Source: Phaeosaccion multiseriatum (lineage: Eukaryota > Ochrophyta, other classes). Taken from it: 64,000 bases of DNA. A program made the translations under genes and the position numbers. The first letter of the stretch is position 1; every line of letters begins with the position of its first letter. Below the pieces are notes generated by a model, which worked only from the letters and a program-made list of their open reading frames with translations, was not told the DNA's origin and searched no databases. Shown here piece by piece: positions 43,601-54,875 of the stretch. Location: positions 2,356,001 to 2,420,000 of the forward strand of contig OZ218955.1 of assembly GCA_965112735.1 (NCBI GenBank). The letters run 5' to 3'.

Positions 43601-43739
43601 CAATCTGAAAGAGCTGCTCATAGTAAGGCTCGAGGGGGGGAAGGCCTGGGACAGACTGTGGGACATTGCCCCCCATGCCTTCCGCCAGCATGGCCTGGAC
43701 GTTGCCGCCCACGGCGGTCTGAAATCGACTGAAATCCAT
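40638..43739 (-). CDS. EH-domain endocytic adaptor (Eps15/intersectin-like)
   Basis: Ten exons: 43,739-43,476; 43,370-43,206; 43,102-42,989; 42,920-42,831; 42,750-42,555; 42,480-42,002; 41,914-41,786; 41,693-41,571; 41,451-40,968; 40,867-40,638 (757 aa). All junctions are GT-AG and in phase. Two EH domains lie at about residues 28-105 and 150-230, both with VWELADADKDSK followed by LSKQEFNVAM across an intron. A Ser/Pro/Gly-rich linker, a coiled coil (about 415-540; KRLLQKMKQE, LRRQVQEKAIQRA), a proline run and DPF motifs (DPFAAVAEP, DPFSSSAF, DPFADGA, DPFAQAG) follow. EH domains bind NPF peptides and DPF motifs bind AP-2, so a clathrin-coat scaffold role is likely. An in-frame ATG at 43,778 would add 13 residues. 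The duplicated EH exon structure suggests an internal duplication. Confidence 0.88.
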
Positions 43740-43837
43740 GGACTGGACCGGAGAAGAAGCCTTCACACAGTGCGGCATTCAGGCGAAGGGGGGAATATTT
43801 ATTTCAGTTTCAATTCTTTCGTTCCTTCTTCTTTTTA

Positions 43838-45926
43838 TCACCAACCCTTGCTCTTGACATTGCTGGTCTTTCCGGTGGAGGCTGCCTTACCCGCGCCCCC
43901 TTCCCCCCTGCCCCCATACTGCCCGCCCCGGAAGTCGCCCCCCCCGGCTGCGGGTGGCTGCCCCTCTCTCCTGCGCTCTGTTCGCCTCTGCTGCTCTTCT
44001 TCTCGACGCTTCCGCTCCTGCGGGCATGCACGTGCGTCGATGACTCAGTCTACATGAGTCCAGGCAGGCGACCAATGTTATTGTTCGTACCTCTTCGTCT
44101 TTGGCTGCTCTACGCTTCTTGAGATCGTACTCGTGACAGGGTGCCAGGCAGAGGCTCGGTAGGTCCTCTGGCCGTCCCGCCCGTGGCTCTGTCCAGAAGT
44201 AATCATGGTCCAGGGCCTGAGCAACGACAGAAGAGTTATTTGGTATCAAGAGCCCTGGGCGGGGGAGACAAACTGATAGGGAGAGCCATACCTGATTGGC
44301 AGAAATTCTGGTCTTGGGATTGAGAGTCAACAGCTTCCCGAGCAAATCCCTCATCTGGTGACGGAGAGGGAAATTAGGCTTGACCAATTCTTTGGAATGG
44401 AGGGAAGGCATGGAGGCTTGCTTACCTTTGGATCCCACATCTCAAATCGCTTTTCAATTTGACTCTCCTTGGGGCTCTGTAGAATCTGACAGGGGAAGGT
44501 TAAGATGGGTAAGTCTCTTAAGTAAAAGATGCAACAACAACAACAACAACAACAACAAGAGCCATACCTTTTCCGAGTACTTGGGCCAGTCAGGTAGTTT
44601 GTCAACCCCCGGCCATGTGCTTGTCGTCGGACTACCACACAAGGAGAAGATTAGGTCGAGCTGCTCCATCTCATTGTTGCCCCTCAAAATCGCTCGTCCT
44701 GCGGCGCGATGCGCGTGAGCATACACGGTCCACGGGCAGGGCACACCCTGCGCCTCTCTGAGGACCCACCTTCCTTCATTTCGGCGAAAATGCAACCAAC
44801 GCTCCACATGTCCACCTCCGGTCCATACTGCATTGACAATGGACGGGAGAGGACGCTGTTGTAAGCGGACTCTGCCGTCCTCGGGAGGTGGGAGTGGGAA
44901 AAAAACACAAGACTACGCACATTGGTTGTCCGCAAGAGGAGCTCGGGAGGCCTGTACCACAGGGTGATGACCGTTCGAGTCTTGGTGGCCACGCCCTCGT
45001 AAAAAGAGCGTGCAAGCCCCAAGTCCCCAATTTTCAGCTCCCCCTTGGCGTTAACAAGCAAGTTGGCTCCCTTGAGGTCTCGATGCATCATCTGCTCGCC
45101 TCCCCAAAAAATCAGGAGCGCACAAAGTCAGGCTTCGCGCAGTGGAGGAGGGGGGGGGGGGGGAGGGTGCGACGAAATCATGCGCAGAGGATTATCGCAC
45201 CTTGTCGCTATGCATGGAAGCCACGCCCTCCAGAAGCTGCATCATGTAGCACTTGATGTGCTGCGCGCTAATTGCCACCCCCAATCCCTCGTTCCGACTG
45301 CTGATGATGGCCGACAAGTCGTACTCCAAGTACTCAAACACCATGTACACATCCCCGGGTTTTCCTCCTTCCACAGTGCCGTTCTGCCACGAAGAAGAAG
45401 CGCGTTAACAGAAGAAAGGCAGCGACACATGTGTCCTCCCTCCTCACCTTGTCCATTACGACTTCCAGCAGCTTCACAATGTTACGATGGTTCAAGCTCT
45501 TGAGAATTCGGATCTCCCTCACACTCGTTATTGGAAAGCCGTCGTTACGCTGTGCGGGGTCCTGGTCAGTCTTGATCATCTTCAGCCCCCAAGGAAGGAA
45601 GGGTAAGAAGGAGTTGCCTTGAGGGCCAAGCCGGTGCCGCAGAAAGCCCAAACGCGCCCTCTCACCTTCAGGGCGACAATTTGGCCTGTGGTGGGTTCCT
45701 GCGCCTTCCAGACTTTACCATACTGGCCCTCGCCAAGGGGCTCGAGGAGGTTGTACACAGATACGTCCCTGGCTCTCCTCTTCTTCCATTGCGGATGGAC
45801 CTCCACCACCGAGGAAGGGAGAGGGCGTTTGTTTCCGCTTCGCCCTGCACCCCTTGGCACAGCGCCAGTAGAAGAAGTGGCAGCAGCAGCTCCCTCGTCT
45901 GACTTTGTTTCTGCGGAGGAAGACAT
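43838..45926 (-). CDS. Cyclin-dependent kinase, CDK9/CDK12 (plant CDKC) type
   Basis: Ten exons: 45,926-45,666; 45,579-45,448; 45,383-45,201; 45,091-44,921; 44,827-44,770; 44,698-44,568; 44,485-44,426; 44,354-44,292; 44,216-44,091; 44,017-43,838 (454 aa). Glycine loop GEGQYGKVW (about 64), lysine in VALK (87), cyclin-binding helix [12 protein letters not shown] (the PITALRE/PITAIRE position), [11 protein letters not shown] (about 193), DLGLAR and activation loop [16 protein letters not shown] are all intact. Late kinase motifs are [13 protein letters not shown] and [18 protein letters not shown]. The C-terminus is charged then Gly/Arg-rich ([17 protein letters not shown]), as in CDKC proteins. 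Likely partner is cyclin T/K and likely substrate the RNA polymerase II C-terminal domain, in the nucleus. An upstream in-frame ATG at 46,022 exists, but 45,926 leaves room for the promoter shared with bL35m. Confidence 0.9.
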
Positions 45927-46045
45927 GTTGAATGAGGATACAATGGGACCCTTCCCGCTTTTCCCCGCTGTGATTTTGGATGGATGCCCAACACATGTGG
46001 GAGGGTGCGAGCTGGGCTGCATAGCTGCTGCTGGGACGCCGGAAC
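45927..46045. promoter_or_regulatory. Shared promoter between CDK and bL35m genes
   Basis: Only 119 bp separate the chosen start codons of these head-to-head genes, so a bidirectional promoter is inferred. No clear TATA box is seen. Confidence 0.5.
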
Positions 46046-46312
46046 ATGCTCCAAGGGGCCCTGAAGACGGTTTGCTCGTCGAGGGCAGCTCCTCCTTGGG
46101 CCCTGTTCTCGTTCAGCATTCGAGGTCTCAAGACCAAGGGCGCCGTGAAGAAGCGATTTCGCATAAGCTCCAAGGGCAACAACCTGAAGCGAGCACGAGC
46201 GGGAAAGAATCATAATACCGGGCCACTGCCTCGTCGGATGGTGCGGGAGCGAGGCGAGAGCGTCAATGTGCAAGGCGTGTGGAAGAGGAAAATCCTCTCC
46301 ATGTTTGGCTGA
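46046..46312 (+). CDS. Mitochondrial large-subunit ribosomal protein bL35m
   Basis: Single exon, 88 aa. A basic N-terminal extension of about 28 residues (MLQGALKTVCSSRAAPPW, likely a mitochondrial targeting peptide) precedes the bL35 core: LKTKGAVKKRFRISSKG, LKRARAGKNHNTG and WKRKILSMFG. Bacterial bL35 is about 65 residues with the same K-T-x-x-A-x-K-R-F start, and it sits in the large subunit near the exit-tunnel side. A plastid location is possible in an alga and cannot be excluded. It is followed by a 360-bp gap to the convergent JmjC gene. Confidence 0.85.
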   Translation: MLQGALKTVCSSRAAPPWALFSFSIRGLKTKGAVKKRFRISSKGNNLKRARAGKNHNTGPLPRRMVRERGESVNVQGVWKRKILSMFG

Positions 46313-46672
46313 AGGGGGGGTGGTACACAAACCCTTCCGTCTGAATGATGGGCATGATGGGCAGAGGTGACACACAGACGAGCAGGGCTACCTATGTTGA
46401 TGCAGCACCACCATGGGGGAATCGTGCTCCGAGGGGAGCGTTGGACTTGATGGTGAACGAGGAGCGTGGAGGTTATATTATCGAGGCGGCCCTTCGGCAA
46501 CGCAAGGGCTGGGGGCAGAGCGAGCCACCCTCCCCGGCTCAAGCAGTGTGTGTCCGAGCCGTGCTGGCGACTGGCGACTTTTGGGTATATGTTTTCTAAG
46601 CCAGGCGGCCTTCTGCACGCATGAGCAGGCTATAATACATGGGGGCTGTTGTTTCAATTATGCAGTAGTCAG
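46313..46672. other. Intergenic gap between convergent genes
   Basis: 360 bp holding the 3' ends of bL35m and the JmjC gene. Short ORFs here look like chance; I see no RNA gene or repeat. Confidence 0.6.
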
Positions 46673-48967
46673 TCACGTCTTTAAGAGAAGAAGACCCTCT
46701 TTATAGAGGGCAGTTGTTATTGCGACCTTGTCTTCTTCATCCTCTGTGGGAGGGTGCGGGAGGTCGCCGACAGTGACATAGTCCGGATACGCTGCAAGGA
46801 GCATCTCCAGGGCTGGGGCGTCGTCGAGTTCGAACGCTAGCGGCCTCATGGGGTGAGCATGGTGCACACGAGCATTGTCTAGGCAGTGATACACAATGGC
46901 CATACCATCTTCCACCACTAGCCGAGCTATGCCCCGCCGCACCAACCGAACTTCGCTGGCGGCATGCAGCTGCGGCGTCGGATCACCAGCCACTCCATGC
47001 TCCTCCTCTCCAGCAGATAGCACCGGCGGAAGTCTGTCGCTGATGAAGCGCTTGGCCATGCTGTCTGCAGCGGGGTCAAGGCTGTCTAGGGCCGTGTCCA
47101 CCACCATGTTCAGGTACTCCTTCACCTTGGCCTTGAACTCTGCCCTGGCCCGGCGCTGGCTGATCATGCTCTGACTGCCACTGTCTTGGTCGCTTGTAGC
47201 ACCTCCGCCCTCTGCGTCTGCGCCCTCTGCGTCTCCCCCCTCCACGTCTTCGTGCACCACTCCCATAAAGCCGAAATACTGCGACGGGAGACTGCGGCGC
47301 AGACCGACCTGTGACATTTAAAGGGTGCAGTTACGCGAATGTATGTTCTCTGGCCCGTGACGGCGTACACTGCTCCCAAGTACGCGCATGTACGGCAGTC
47401 TCCCCTCCCATAGACCTACCTGTCGGTCGACTGTGTCTTGCAGCGCTTGTGGGACGAGGAGCTCCAAGAAATCGCCCCAACAATTCGCCTGTTGGCAACT
47501 CTACCAACGGGAGTTGCCAACAGGCAACCGGGAGTAGAGAGAGAGCAGGGGGGGGGGGAGGAATTGGGAGTTGAGGGAACGAGAGATCACGTCGAATGTG
47601 AAGTTTCCCGACCCCATCCGTACCAGAGTCACGTGTAGGGACGGAGTCTTGCTAACTGTGACCGCGGAGTGAATCCACCCTCGAGGGAGATAGAGCATAT
47701 CTCCACGCTCCAGGACGACATCAATGTCCGGCTGGAGACCCTCCAGCTCTTCGGGCTTCTCGAGGTTGTGCGAGCTGTGGCGGGGCAGAGTTTCTGACAG
47801 CGTTCTGGGTCTGTACACTCGCCAGCGCTTGCTCCCTTCCAGCTAATGGTCCACGAAGAAACGCGGGAAGGAGACATGAAAGAGCAGAAGATCAAAAGGG
47901 GGATTCTCAAGCTCCTCGTAGGAAGCTGTGTACTCTCACGGCACCCACCTGCAGCAAGAAGGCGTCCACATCGTCCCAGTGAGGCTTCTCAAGAAGGGAG
48001 GGCACCAAGGTGAGACAGAGGTTGTATGATCATGAAGAACAATGGATTGAAAAGGAACGCACCGAAAACCCCTGTTGCGCGGGAGGGGTCAAGTACACAT
48101 TGGATCCGACCTATTGCCACATCGAGTGGGGGGAAACACCAGCAGGTAGTGGGTGAGGGGGACAACGCTTGTGGATCCCCTCGGACAAGAGCAGGCCTTC
48201 CATCCCCCCCCTCGTCTCACCATGGAACCAAACTCCTCTTCCAAGCCAGCCAATAGAGCATGAAGGGGTTCGCTGTACTTCTGCGGGCACGGCATTCTGA
48301 CGCTGCATCCTTGCTCAAAGTTGGTCCACACGTCGTCAGAGCTCACTGGGGCACCTCCCTCCTTCTCATCCCCCTTCTGGTTGAGCGTTATGCGCTTGCC
48401 CTCCACAACATTAGTCACGTCGATATCAGTTCCATATCTAAGGCTGCGGGCCTCAGTGAACTCCCTAATGTCTTCCGTGCTTATCCAGCCATCATGATAA
48501 CTCGGCCTCCCTCGCTTCACAACCACAGCCTTCTTCTCCCAGTAAGTGCCATAAAACTGGTCCACATGTAGCGGAGCGAGAACCCACTGGAAGAGTTGTC
48601 TGGCCTTGTCTCCACTGTCCATCTCGTCCTCATTCACTATCGCATGAGCATCGAGATTCATGGAGGCGTCGTTCACTTGGCCATCTATGATCCACGCTCC
48701 ATCGCTGACGTCCATCGCATCCTCAGGCCCATTCTTACTGCTCCTCTGACCTTTCGCACTGCTGCTACTGCTACTGCTGCTGCTGCCGCCGCTGCCGCTG
48801 CTACCTCTTCCTGGAGCATCAGCAGCAGTAGCCTCAGGAGCAGGAACGGACGGGGCAGCACTCGCTTCCTTAGCTGCCTTCTTTTTCTGTCTCTTTTTCG
48901 CGGCGCGACTCATTCCTTTTGATTTCCCTTCATCCTCCTCGGAGGCTCTCTTCTTCGCGCCACTCAT
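46673..48967 (-). CDS. JmjC-domain ribosomal oxygenase (RIOX1/NO66-RIOX2/MINA type)
   Basis: Six exons: 48,967-48,221; 48,110-48,063; 47,984-47,949; 47,842-47,624; 47,488-47,420; 47,308-46,673 (584 aa). After a Lys/Ala/Ser-rich N-terminus (nuclear or nucleolar type, with KKRQKKKAAK), the JmjC core begins near 130 (APLHVDQFYGTYWEKKAVVV). NVYLTPPAQQGFS leads to the iron-binding HxD in PHWDDVDAFLLQ (H267, D269), then RWRVYRP and the second His in LPRGWIHSAV (about H335). The 2-oxoglutarate iron site is therefore complete. NCWGDFLELLVPQ starts the helical/winged-helix part typical of NO66/MINA. The family hydroxylates His in ribosomal proteins uL2 or uL15. The exon 4-5 join uses GTACGG/CCAACAG; reading through meets a stop. 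The human paralogue cannot be decided. Confidence 0.85.
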
Positions 48968-49151
48968 TTCAACCGGGCAACGTGCCAAAGAAGGGATTAA
49001 AAAGCGTCTCGCGGGTGCGAGAAAGAAAAGACAAAAGTGGAGGAGTTGTAATTCAGTTCACAGGTGTTGGTGACACACGTGTCATATGTTCCGTGTTCCG
49101 TAGAACCTTCCGCAGGTTCTATGCTGGTGGAATGCTCTGTTGTCATTGCGA
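48968..49151. promoter_or_regulatory. Gap upstream of the JmjC gene
   Basis: 184 bp between the JmjC start and the stop of the next minus-strand gene. It must hold the JmjC promoter and the upstream gene's 3' end. No clear motif is seen. Confidence 0.4.
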
Positions 49152-52100
49152 TCACATGAGGTTGCACGCCCCTGCGGCTTCGGCTCCCATCATGCTGAAA
49201 GGGTGCGGAAAGCGCCTGCTTGAGGAGTACTGATGACTGTTCGGGGAGGGGCTGGGCACGTCATCCTCCTCGCGCGCCTCTGCCTCCTCTCTCTCCTTCT
49301 CCTTTATGTGGGCCTCAACCAGCTCCCGTGCGCGGCCAAGGTCAAAGTCGTCGATGAGGTCCATGCACACACCCATGCAAAACAGGAGCAAGCTCGCAGC
49401 GAGAGGCCGGTGTGCCTCCACCGAAAATTTGCCGAACTGTGTAGGAGGAGGATCATCAAGGGCTGAGTATGAGTTATCAGATTGTGGTCGTAGGCATGGC
49501 ATGCGTGCATCGGTTGTTCGACATGAAGTACCTGGTCCAGGGGCAGCTCGGTCATCGGCCCTGCCTCGTCGAAGTCCTCCGGCTCCAGATCCATGCTCGC
49601 AAGCCTGCAGAACAGATCAAGCGGCCCATGGTAGCGCCACTTTTGAAGAGCAGCCATGCTGTATCCGACGAGGGTGCTGGTTGTCCCGGTGTCCAAGTGC
49701 ACCCACAGCTCGTGCAGTTTGCGCTTCTTGTCCTCGGACAGGTCCATCGCCCCGCCTTCCGTGCGCGCCCGTGTGAGCAGTCTGTCCATTCGTAAGAGTG
49801 AGGTATCGCCAGATAGCCTCCCCCCAGCGCTGTCATCCTGCGAGGAATCCTGACCGTATGCCTCGGACTCCTGCTGAGAGAGGGCCTCCAGTCCAGCAAA
49901 CACAAAGCCGGCAAGCCACGTGTTGTCACCGGGGTCGAGCTTCTCAGTGGGGCCGATGACCTTCTTGAAAGTCTGGTACTCCTCGCGCTGGAAGTAGCAG
50001 TACGACTCTACGCCCGTGAAGGCGGCCACCAGCGACTCCCACTTGGCCCACCCTCGCCCCAGCAAGTCCCTCAAATCGGAGCATTCTCCGATGCCGTCGA
50101 CAATGTCGATGGCCGGCAGAAAGAGGCAGTACGATGACCGCATCATGGCAACGATAAGGTTTTTAGGGTACTGCGGCCCTATGCCATCCAAAACACAGCT
50201 GTAGTCTATCCATACAAATTCGATGACGGTATTCTCTGTTTTCTGTTTATGGTTGATGGATGGATGTGATGTGGGCAAGAGAAAGGAGGACGTTAGCACG
50301 AACCGCGAACCCTCTGTGCCCCCCCCCTTCCCGACCGCCCCCCTCCCGCACATACCTCTAGATGCTCCAGGAACAAGAGGATGAGAGAGTAGTGTTTGTT
50401 TTGGGGGTCAGGCGTCTCCGCGTCGCCCAGCCACCGATGGCTCACAAAGAGGACCTTTGCTGCCGTGTCCACAGACGTCGCCGTGTCCAGCCACTTTTTT
50501 TGGAAGCAATCCTGCGGCGGCAATACAGCCACAAACAATGAACAAAGTAAGCACGACAATGCTTCGGGGCAGCAGCCAACAAAGCAATCAAGGTGTGTAC
50601 CTGAAAATACGGAATCCTGCGGCTGGACCTTAGGCGAGAGACTGGGAGGAGGAACACAAAGTTCGTGTTGATGGTCTTGCCTAAGCCCAGCTTGGTGGCC
50701 GAAAGCAAGAAGCTGTCAAGGATGCCAGCAGTAGGCCATGGCTCTTTCTCGCCGTCTCCTGCGTCTTTGTTGTCCTCGTCGTCTTTCTTGTCTTTCTTCT
50801 GAATTCTGTCCGCTTGTGGCGGTGCTACAGCCGACTTGCGCAGGAGGTACCAGTAGCAGGCCTTGTTCAGCTGCGAAGAAGCCATTTGGAAAAAGGTTGT
50901 TCAGCTTGCAAGTCATTGATTTCCGAATGCGTTCTCCGCAGCGAAGAAGGCCTGCTACTGAACTTTCTTCACAGGGAAGAAGTTCTGATACTTCCTCCTT
51001 CCTCCAGCTGTTCTGTCTTGTGGACGTGTTTGTGCCACTCACTCACTCACTCACCTTTTCATATGCAATATGCTTTGGAGTGTAGCCTTTGGAGTCCTTT
51101 TTTCGCATACAAGCTCCCCACGTGCCAACCAGACAGACGACGGCCTCCAGCCTTCCATTCTCCGCAGCCTCATGCAGCGGAGTTCGTCTGGTCAGTATCT
51201 GCTCTGTGTCTGGTGACAACCCACTCCGGACGAGCTCCGAAATTACAGAAAAGTGCCCGGCCTGGACACAAGGAAGTGGATAAGAGGATGGTTGGTATTG
51301 GATGGGGGGGGAGGTATTCCATTGGAGGCAATATGGAGCGCCAAAACCCTCACCTGAGCAGCTCTGTGGAGGGGAGTAAAACCCTGCGTGTCGTACACTC
51401 TAAGCTCAGCCCCCTTTGCCAACAAGAAGCGCACGAGCGGCAAGTCTCCGTTCGCACACGCATGGTGAAGGGCTGTCGCCCCTCCGCTGCCGTCCTTGAC
51501 GTTGATGTCGGCTCTGTTGGGCGTTTCGGGACAGGAGCCGAAGCAGCGTGCGAGGATGAGACAGAGGCGTGGAAGCTACATACCTAATGCCGTGTAACTA
51601 GACTCTTACCCTCCTTCCATGAGCACGTCCATGGTTGAGTAGTGCCCATGCTTGGAAGCTTTGTGCACAGGTGCGAACCCCATGCTCGTATCTTGGATGG
51701 CAACGTCTGCGCCAGCACCAATGAGAAGCCTGCTGATCTCGGCATGGCCAGATTCCGCTGCCGTGTGAAGGGGCGTGTGACCGAACGCGCCTTCGCTCCC
51801 CTTAACATCGGCCCCGTGCAAGAGTAAGAGTTTTGCAAGAGCCAGATCGTTGGCCTCGCAGGCGAGATGCAGCGGCGACAGTCCTAAAACCTTGTCCTTC
51901 ACGCGCGGATCCATTCCCCGCTGCAGAAAAAGCTTTACTATCGCATGGTGCTTCGCCTCAGCGGCGCTCTGCAACGGGCTCTTGGAGTACTGAAAGTCTA
52001 CCGTCATGGCCGTCGCCCCACCCTCCAGCAGAAGCTCGCAAATATCCAGGTGGCCGTATGTAGCAGCGTCGTGCAGGGGCGTGACGCCGTTGTAGTCCCG

Positions 52101-52574
52101 CTTATTGATGTCCACCCTCGTAATGAGCTTACTGCGCACGTTCTTGTTGTGGTTAATCAGCAGCTCAGCCGCAGCAAACTGCCCGTGGATAACAGCCCTA
52201 TGCAGAGGCGTCTCGCCAGGGTACGCTGTCTGGGCGTTCACGTCGGCCCCCCTGTCCAGCAGAAGCTTGCACTCATCCGGAAGCCCCATCTCACAGGCGA
52301 GGTGGAGTGGCGTCTCTCCTGTCTCACTCGCCACCTGAGCAGCAGCCCCATTCTGGAGCAAGGTCCTCACCGCCTCCGTCTGACCTGCGGCCGTCGCCTT
52401 GTGGAGAGCCGTCCAGCGGCCCACCACTTCGTTCACATCGGCGCCCCCGCTGTCGATGCACTGCAGAATCGCAGGGATGTCACCTCGCTGCGCAGCCTGC
52501 AGCAGGGCCTTGCCCTTGTCCGCCTTTTTCCTACCCTTTGTGCCTTGGGAGAGGTTGTAGCTGCTGCTATTCAT
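49152..52574 (-). CDS. Ankyrin-repeat protein with C-terminal SHRW/WIDY domain
   Basis: Seven exons: 52,574-51,610; 51,513-51,354; 51,261-51,055; 50,870-50,601; 50,511-50,356; 50,242-49,532; 49,436-49,152 (917 aa; 927 if the in-frame ATG at 52,604 is used). About eleven ankyrin repeats span roughly 15-440 (TALHKATAAGQTEAVRTLL, TPLHLACEMGLPDECKLLL). A Lys/Asp-rich linker follows (KKDKKDDEDNKDAGDGEK). The C-terminal half has VLFVSHRWLGDAETPDPQNK (about 553), FVWIDYSCVLDG (about 597), AMMRSSYCLFLPAID and GWAKWESLVAAFTG. This pattern (SHRW, WIDY, a final W-x-E) belongs to a family found in protist and algal proteins and superficially like TIR/HET signalling domains. Function is unknown; ankyrins suggest protein binding. 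Confidence 0.8.
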
Positions 52575-52749
52575 TCTCGTTGCTCTGCCTCTCTCCTTTG
52601 TCACTTTCCCCTCGAAGAAAACAGAGTAACGCCAAATAATATGACGCCGCGTAAGGGCTTACGTAATCTCAATTTCAATTTCAGCTCACTCGTGTTGTGG
52701 GGATTGGTGGCACAGGTCAGTAGGAGCGACAGGCGCAAAGAGTGATACC
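52575..52749. promoter_or_regulatory. Shared promoter of ankyrin-SHRW and eL43 genes
   Basis: The two genes are head to head, 175 bp between the chosen starts (145 bp from the alternative start at 52,604). A bidirectional promoter is inferred; no core motif stands out. Confidence 0.45.
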
Positions 52750-53887
52750 ATGGTGAGTATAGACGGCCGGTTGGAGGAGGGTTAATGACGAGCAGTGTTG
52801 GTAAGAGGAGCTGTGGTGGGCGGAGGGAGCGTTGCAGCAGAGATATGGAGCAGCCAGCGGCACCACCAGGGGCATCAACAGGGTAGCGAGAGACAGAAAG
52901 ACACGAAGCAGCGGAGCTCTTATGCTGATGATGAGGACGATTATGATGACCAACAGGGGATCCCTCATAAGCATCAGCAGTAGCAGGCGGGTTGCGGTTT
53001 ACGGGGCATTCGCAGAAGCGAAAGAGGCTGGTCTTGCAGATGTGATGGGCCCATCGACGCAGCGGCGCATGGCGGAAGCTCTTCATCTGCGTGTCTGTTA
53101 AGAAGGGTGGGAGGAGAGCGCTTTTGGTTCCGCCCGTGAATTCGTTAGGCACCCGAAGCAAGCACCAGCACCCGATAATGGGAGGAAATGGGAGCGGGGA
53201 GAGACAGAGGTGTGCTTAGCATGCCCAAGTTGTTTGATGCATGGGCCAGCGAGGAGTATCCGGAAGCTCTTCTGGACTCGTTTGTGCATTGAGGGGAGGG
53301 AAGGGGGCTGGGGATTGGCTTTGCACGTCCAGCCTTTGTGAGAGGGACTCGGCCCCCACGCTGATGGATCTGGGTGAGATGGACATTTAGAGACACATGG
53401 AGGAGCTTCTCTCTCTCTGTCTCTACCTCTTACCCACACACGCACGAGCATGTTGGCAACCGGACCAGTGTTCCCCCATGTGGCCGCACGCGGAGGAGCG
53501 CCCTCTTTTTTGTTTTTGCTTTTCTTTTCGCCTATTGCTGTGGAACATTGCTGACTCGATCTGCCCTTCTCCACGCCCCCCCCCTCTGGTTTGTGTCTCA
53601 CCCTCGTCCCCTCCTACACGCAGGGTCGCCGCACAAAGAAGGTGGGGATTTGCGGGAAGTATGGCACTCGGTACGGTGCTTCCTTACGGAAGGTGATTAA
53701 GAAGATCGAGGTGTCGCAACACGCTCGATACACCTGTGTGTTTTGCGGCAAGAACACTGTGAAGCGTTCCAGTGTGGGCATCTGGAAGTGTTCAGCATGC
53801 AAGAAGGTTGTCGCGGGCGGAGCCTACTCTGTCAGCACGGCCGCCGCCGCCACCGTGCGCTCCACCATTTTGCGTCTCGGGCGCTAA
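52750..53887 (+). CDS. RPL37A: 60S ribosomal protein eL43 (RPL37A)
   Basis: The coding exon 53,624-53,887 gives [46 protein letters not shown] and [10 protein letters not shown], which is eL43 with its zinc ribbon (C-x2-C ... C-x2-C) complete. The exon starts just after an AG and lacks its own suitable ATG. The best first exon is a lone ATG at 52,750-52,752 followed by the strong donor GTGAGT, giving an 871-bp phase-0 intron and an 88-aa protein. Human RPL37A has the same layout, with the first intron directly after the ATG. The longer open frame from 53,591 starts inside the intron. The ribosomal identity is sure; the start exon is inferred. Confidence 0.88.
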
Positions 53888-54875
53888 ACGGCGCTGTGGG
53901 ATCTGGAACGCCGGAGGAGCAAAGGACATGCTGTAGATTTTGACTCTAATGGAAGCACCTGCCTGTCTTAAACCATCCTTGGCACTTGCGCCTACTTTCT
54001 TTTGTCCGGGCGTCGCCGCGTTACGGGCTTGTCACCTTTCCGACCATTCAACGAGAGCATCACAAAGTTTAATGCCGATGCATTGCCTCCGTCTGTAGCA
54101 ACGATCCTGCGCCCACTCGTAAGGCCCCCTTGTATAGCCTTCGGCTCTTGACTGGCCTAGAAGCCTATGCTCTAGGCCGGCCATTTTTTCTCCCTAGGCC
54201 GGCGGTTCTAGGCCTAGGCCTCGACCCTATTCGAAATTACTGATTACTTACTGATTATGACCGGCGCCAGCCGGCCTGATTACTGATTATGCGCCAGCCG
54301 GGGGCTGATTACTGATTACGGCCGGGGGGCACACCGTAATCTTGTCCAGGGTCGAAGGAAGGAGGGAGGGAGGGAGGGAGGGAGGGAGGGAGGGAGGGAG
54401 GGAGGGAGGGAGGGAGGGAGGGAGGGAGGGAGGGAGGGAGGGAGGGAGGGAGGGAGGGAGGGAGGGAGGGAGGGAGGGAGGGAGGGAGGGAGGGAGGGAG
54501 GGAGGGAGGGAGGGAGGGAGGGAGGGAGGGAGGGAGGGAGGGAGGGAGGGAGGGAGGGAGGGAGGTGCGCCAGCCGGGGTCTGATTACTGATTACGGCCG
54601 GCGCACACCGTAATCTTGTCCAGGGTCGAGGGGCCTCGGGGGGGCTGCGCCAAAAATAGGCCTAGGCCGGGGGCCTGCGGCCCCCCTAGGCCGGCCGAAT
54701 TTCGTCTCTAGGCCTAGTAGGCTTCGAGGCCAGTCTGGAGCCTAATGAGCTGAAACTGGTGCCAACCCAAATCCGTGAACCGTGGATTTTCCCCTGACCC
54801 ACCACCCCCCCCCTCGAGGCATCTCATCAGACTCCACACAGTAGCCGAACTCTTGGGTCGTCACTGCGCTTCAAG
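53888..54875. other. Repeat-rich intergenic region with a long GGGA tract
   Basis: About 1 kb between eL43 and U2A'. It contains GC-rich inverted and direct short repeats (CTAGGCCGGCC, GATTACTGATTA, GCGCCAGCCGG) around the GGGA microsatellite. I see no gene here. Confidence 0.7.
54355..54565 (+). repeat. (GGGA)n microsatellite
   Basis: About 52 uninterrupted GGGA units (210 bp). It is flanked by a direct repeat ending GTAATCTTGTCCAGGGTCGA at 54,337-54,356 and again near 54,610-54,630. All-purine G-runs can form G-quadruplexes. The 80-aa ORF across it is an artefact. Confidence 0.97.

Noticed and set aside
52753-53623. Box C/D snoRNA in the long eL43 intron
   Set aside because: A TGATGATG is present near 52,926, but no matching CTGA box and terminal stem at a suitable distance was found.
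53591-53623. Start of eL43 in the same exon (frame open from 53,591)
   Set aside because: It would add residues not found in eL43 and reads through the pyrimidine tract and AG of the acceptor site.
54342-54584. 80-codon ORF of GREGGREG repeats
   Set aside because: Pure translation of the GGGA microsatellite.
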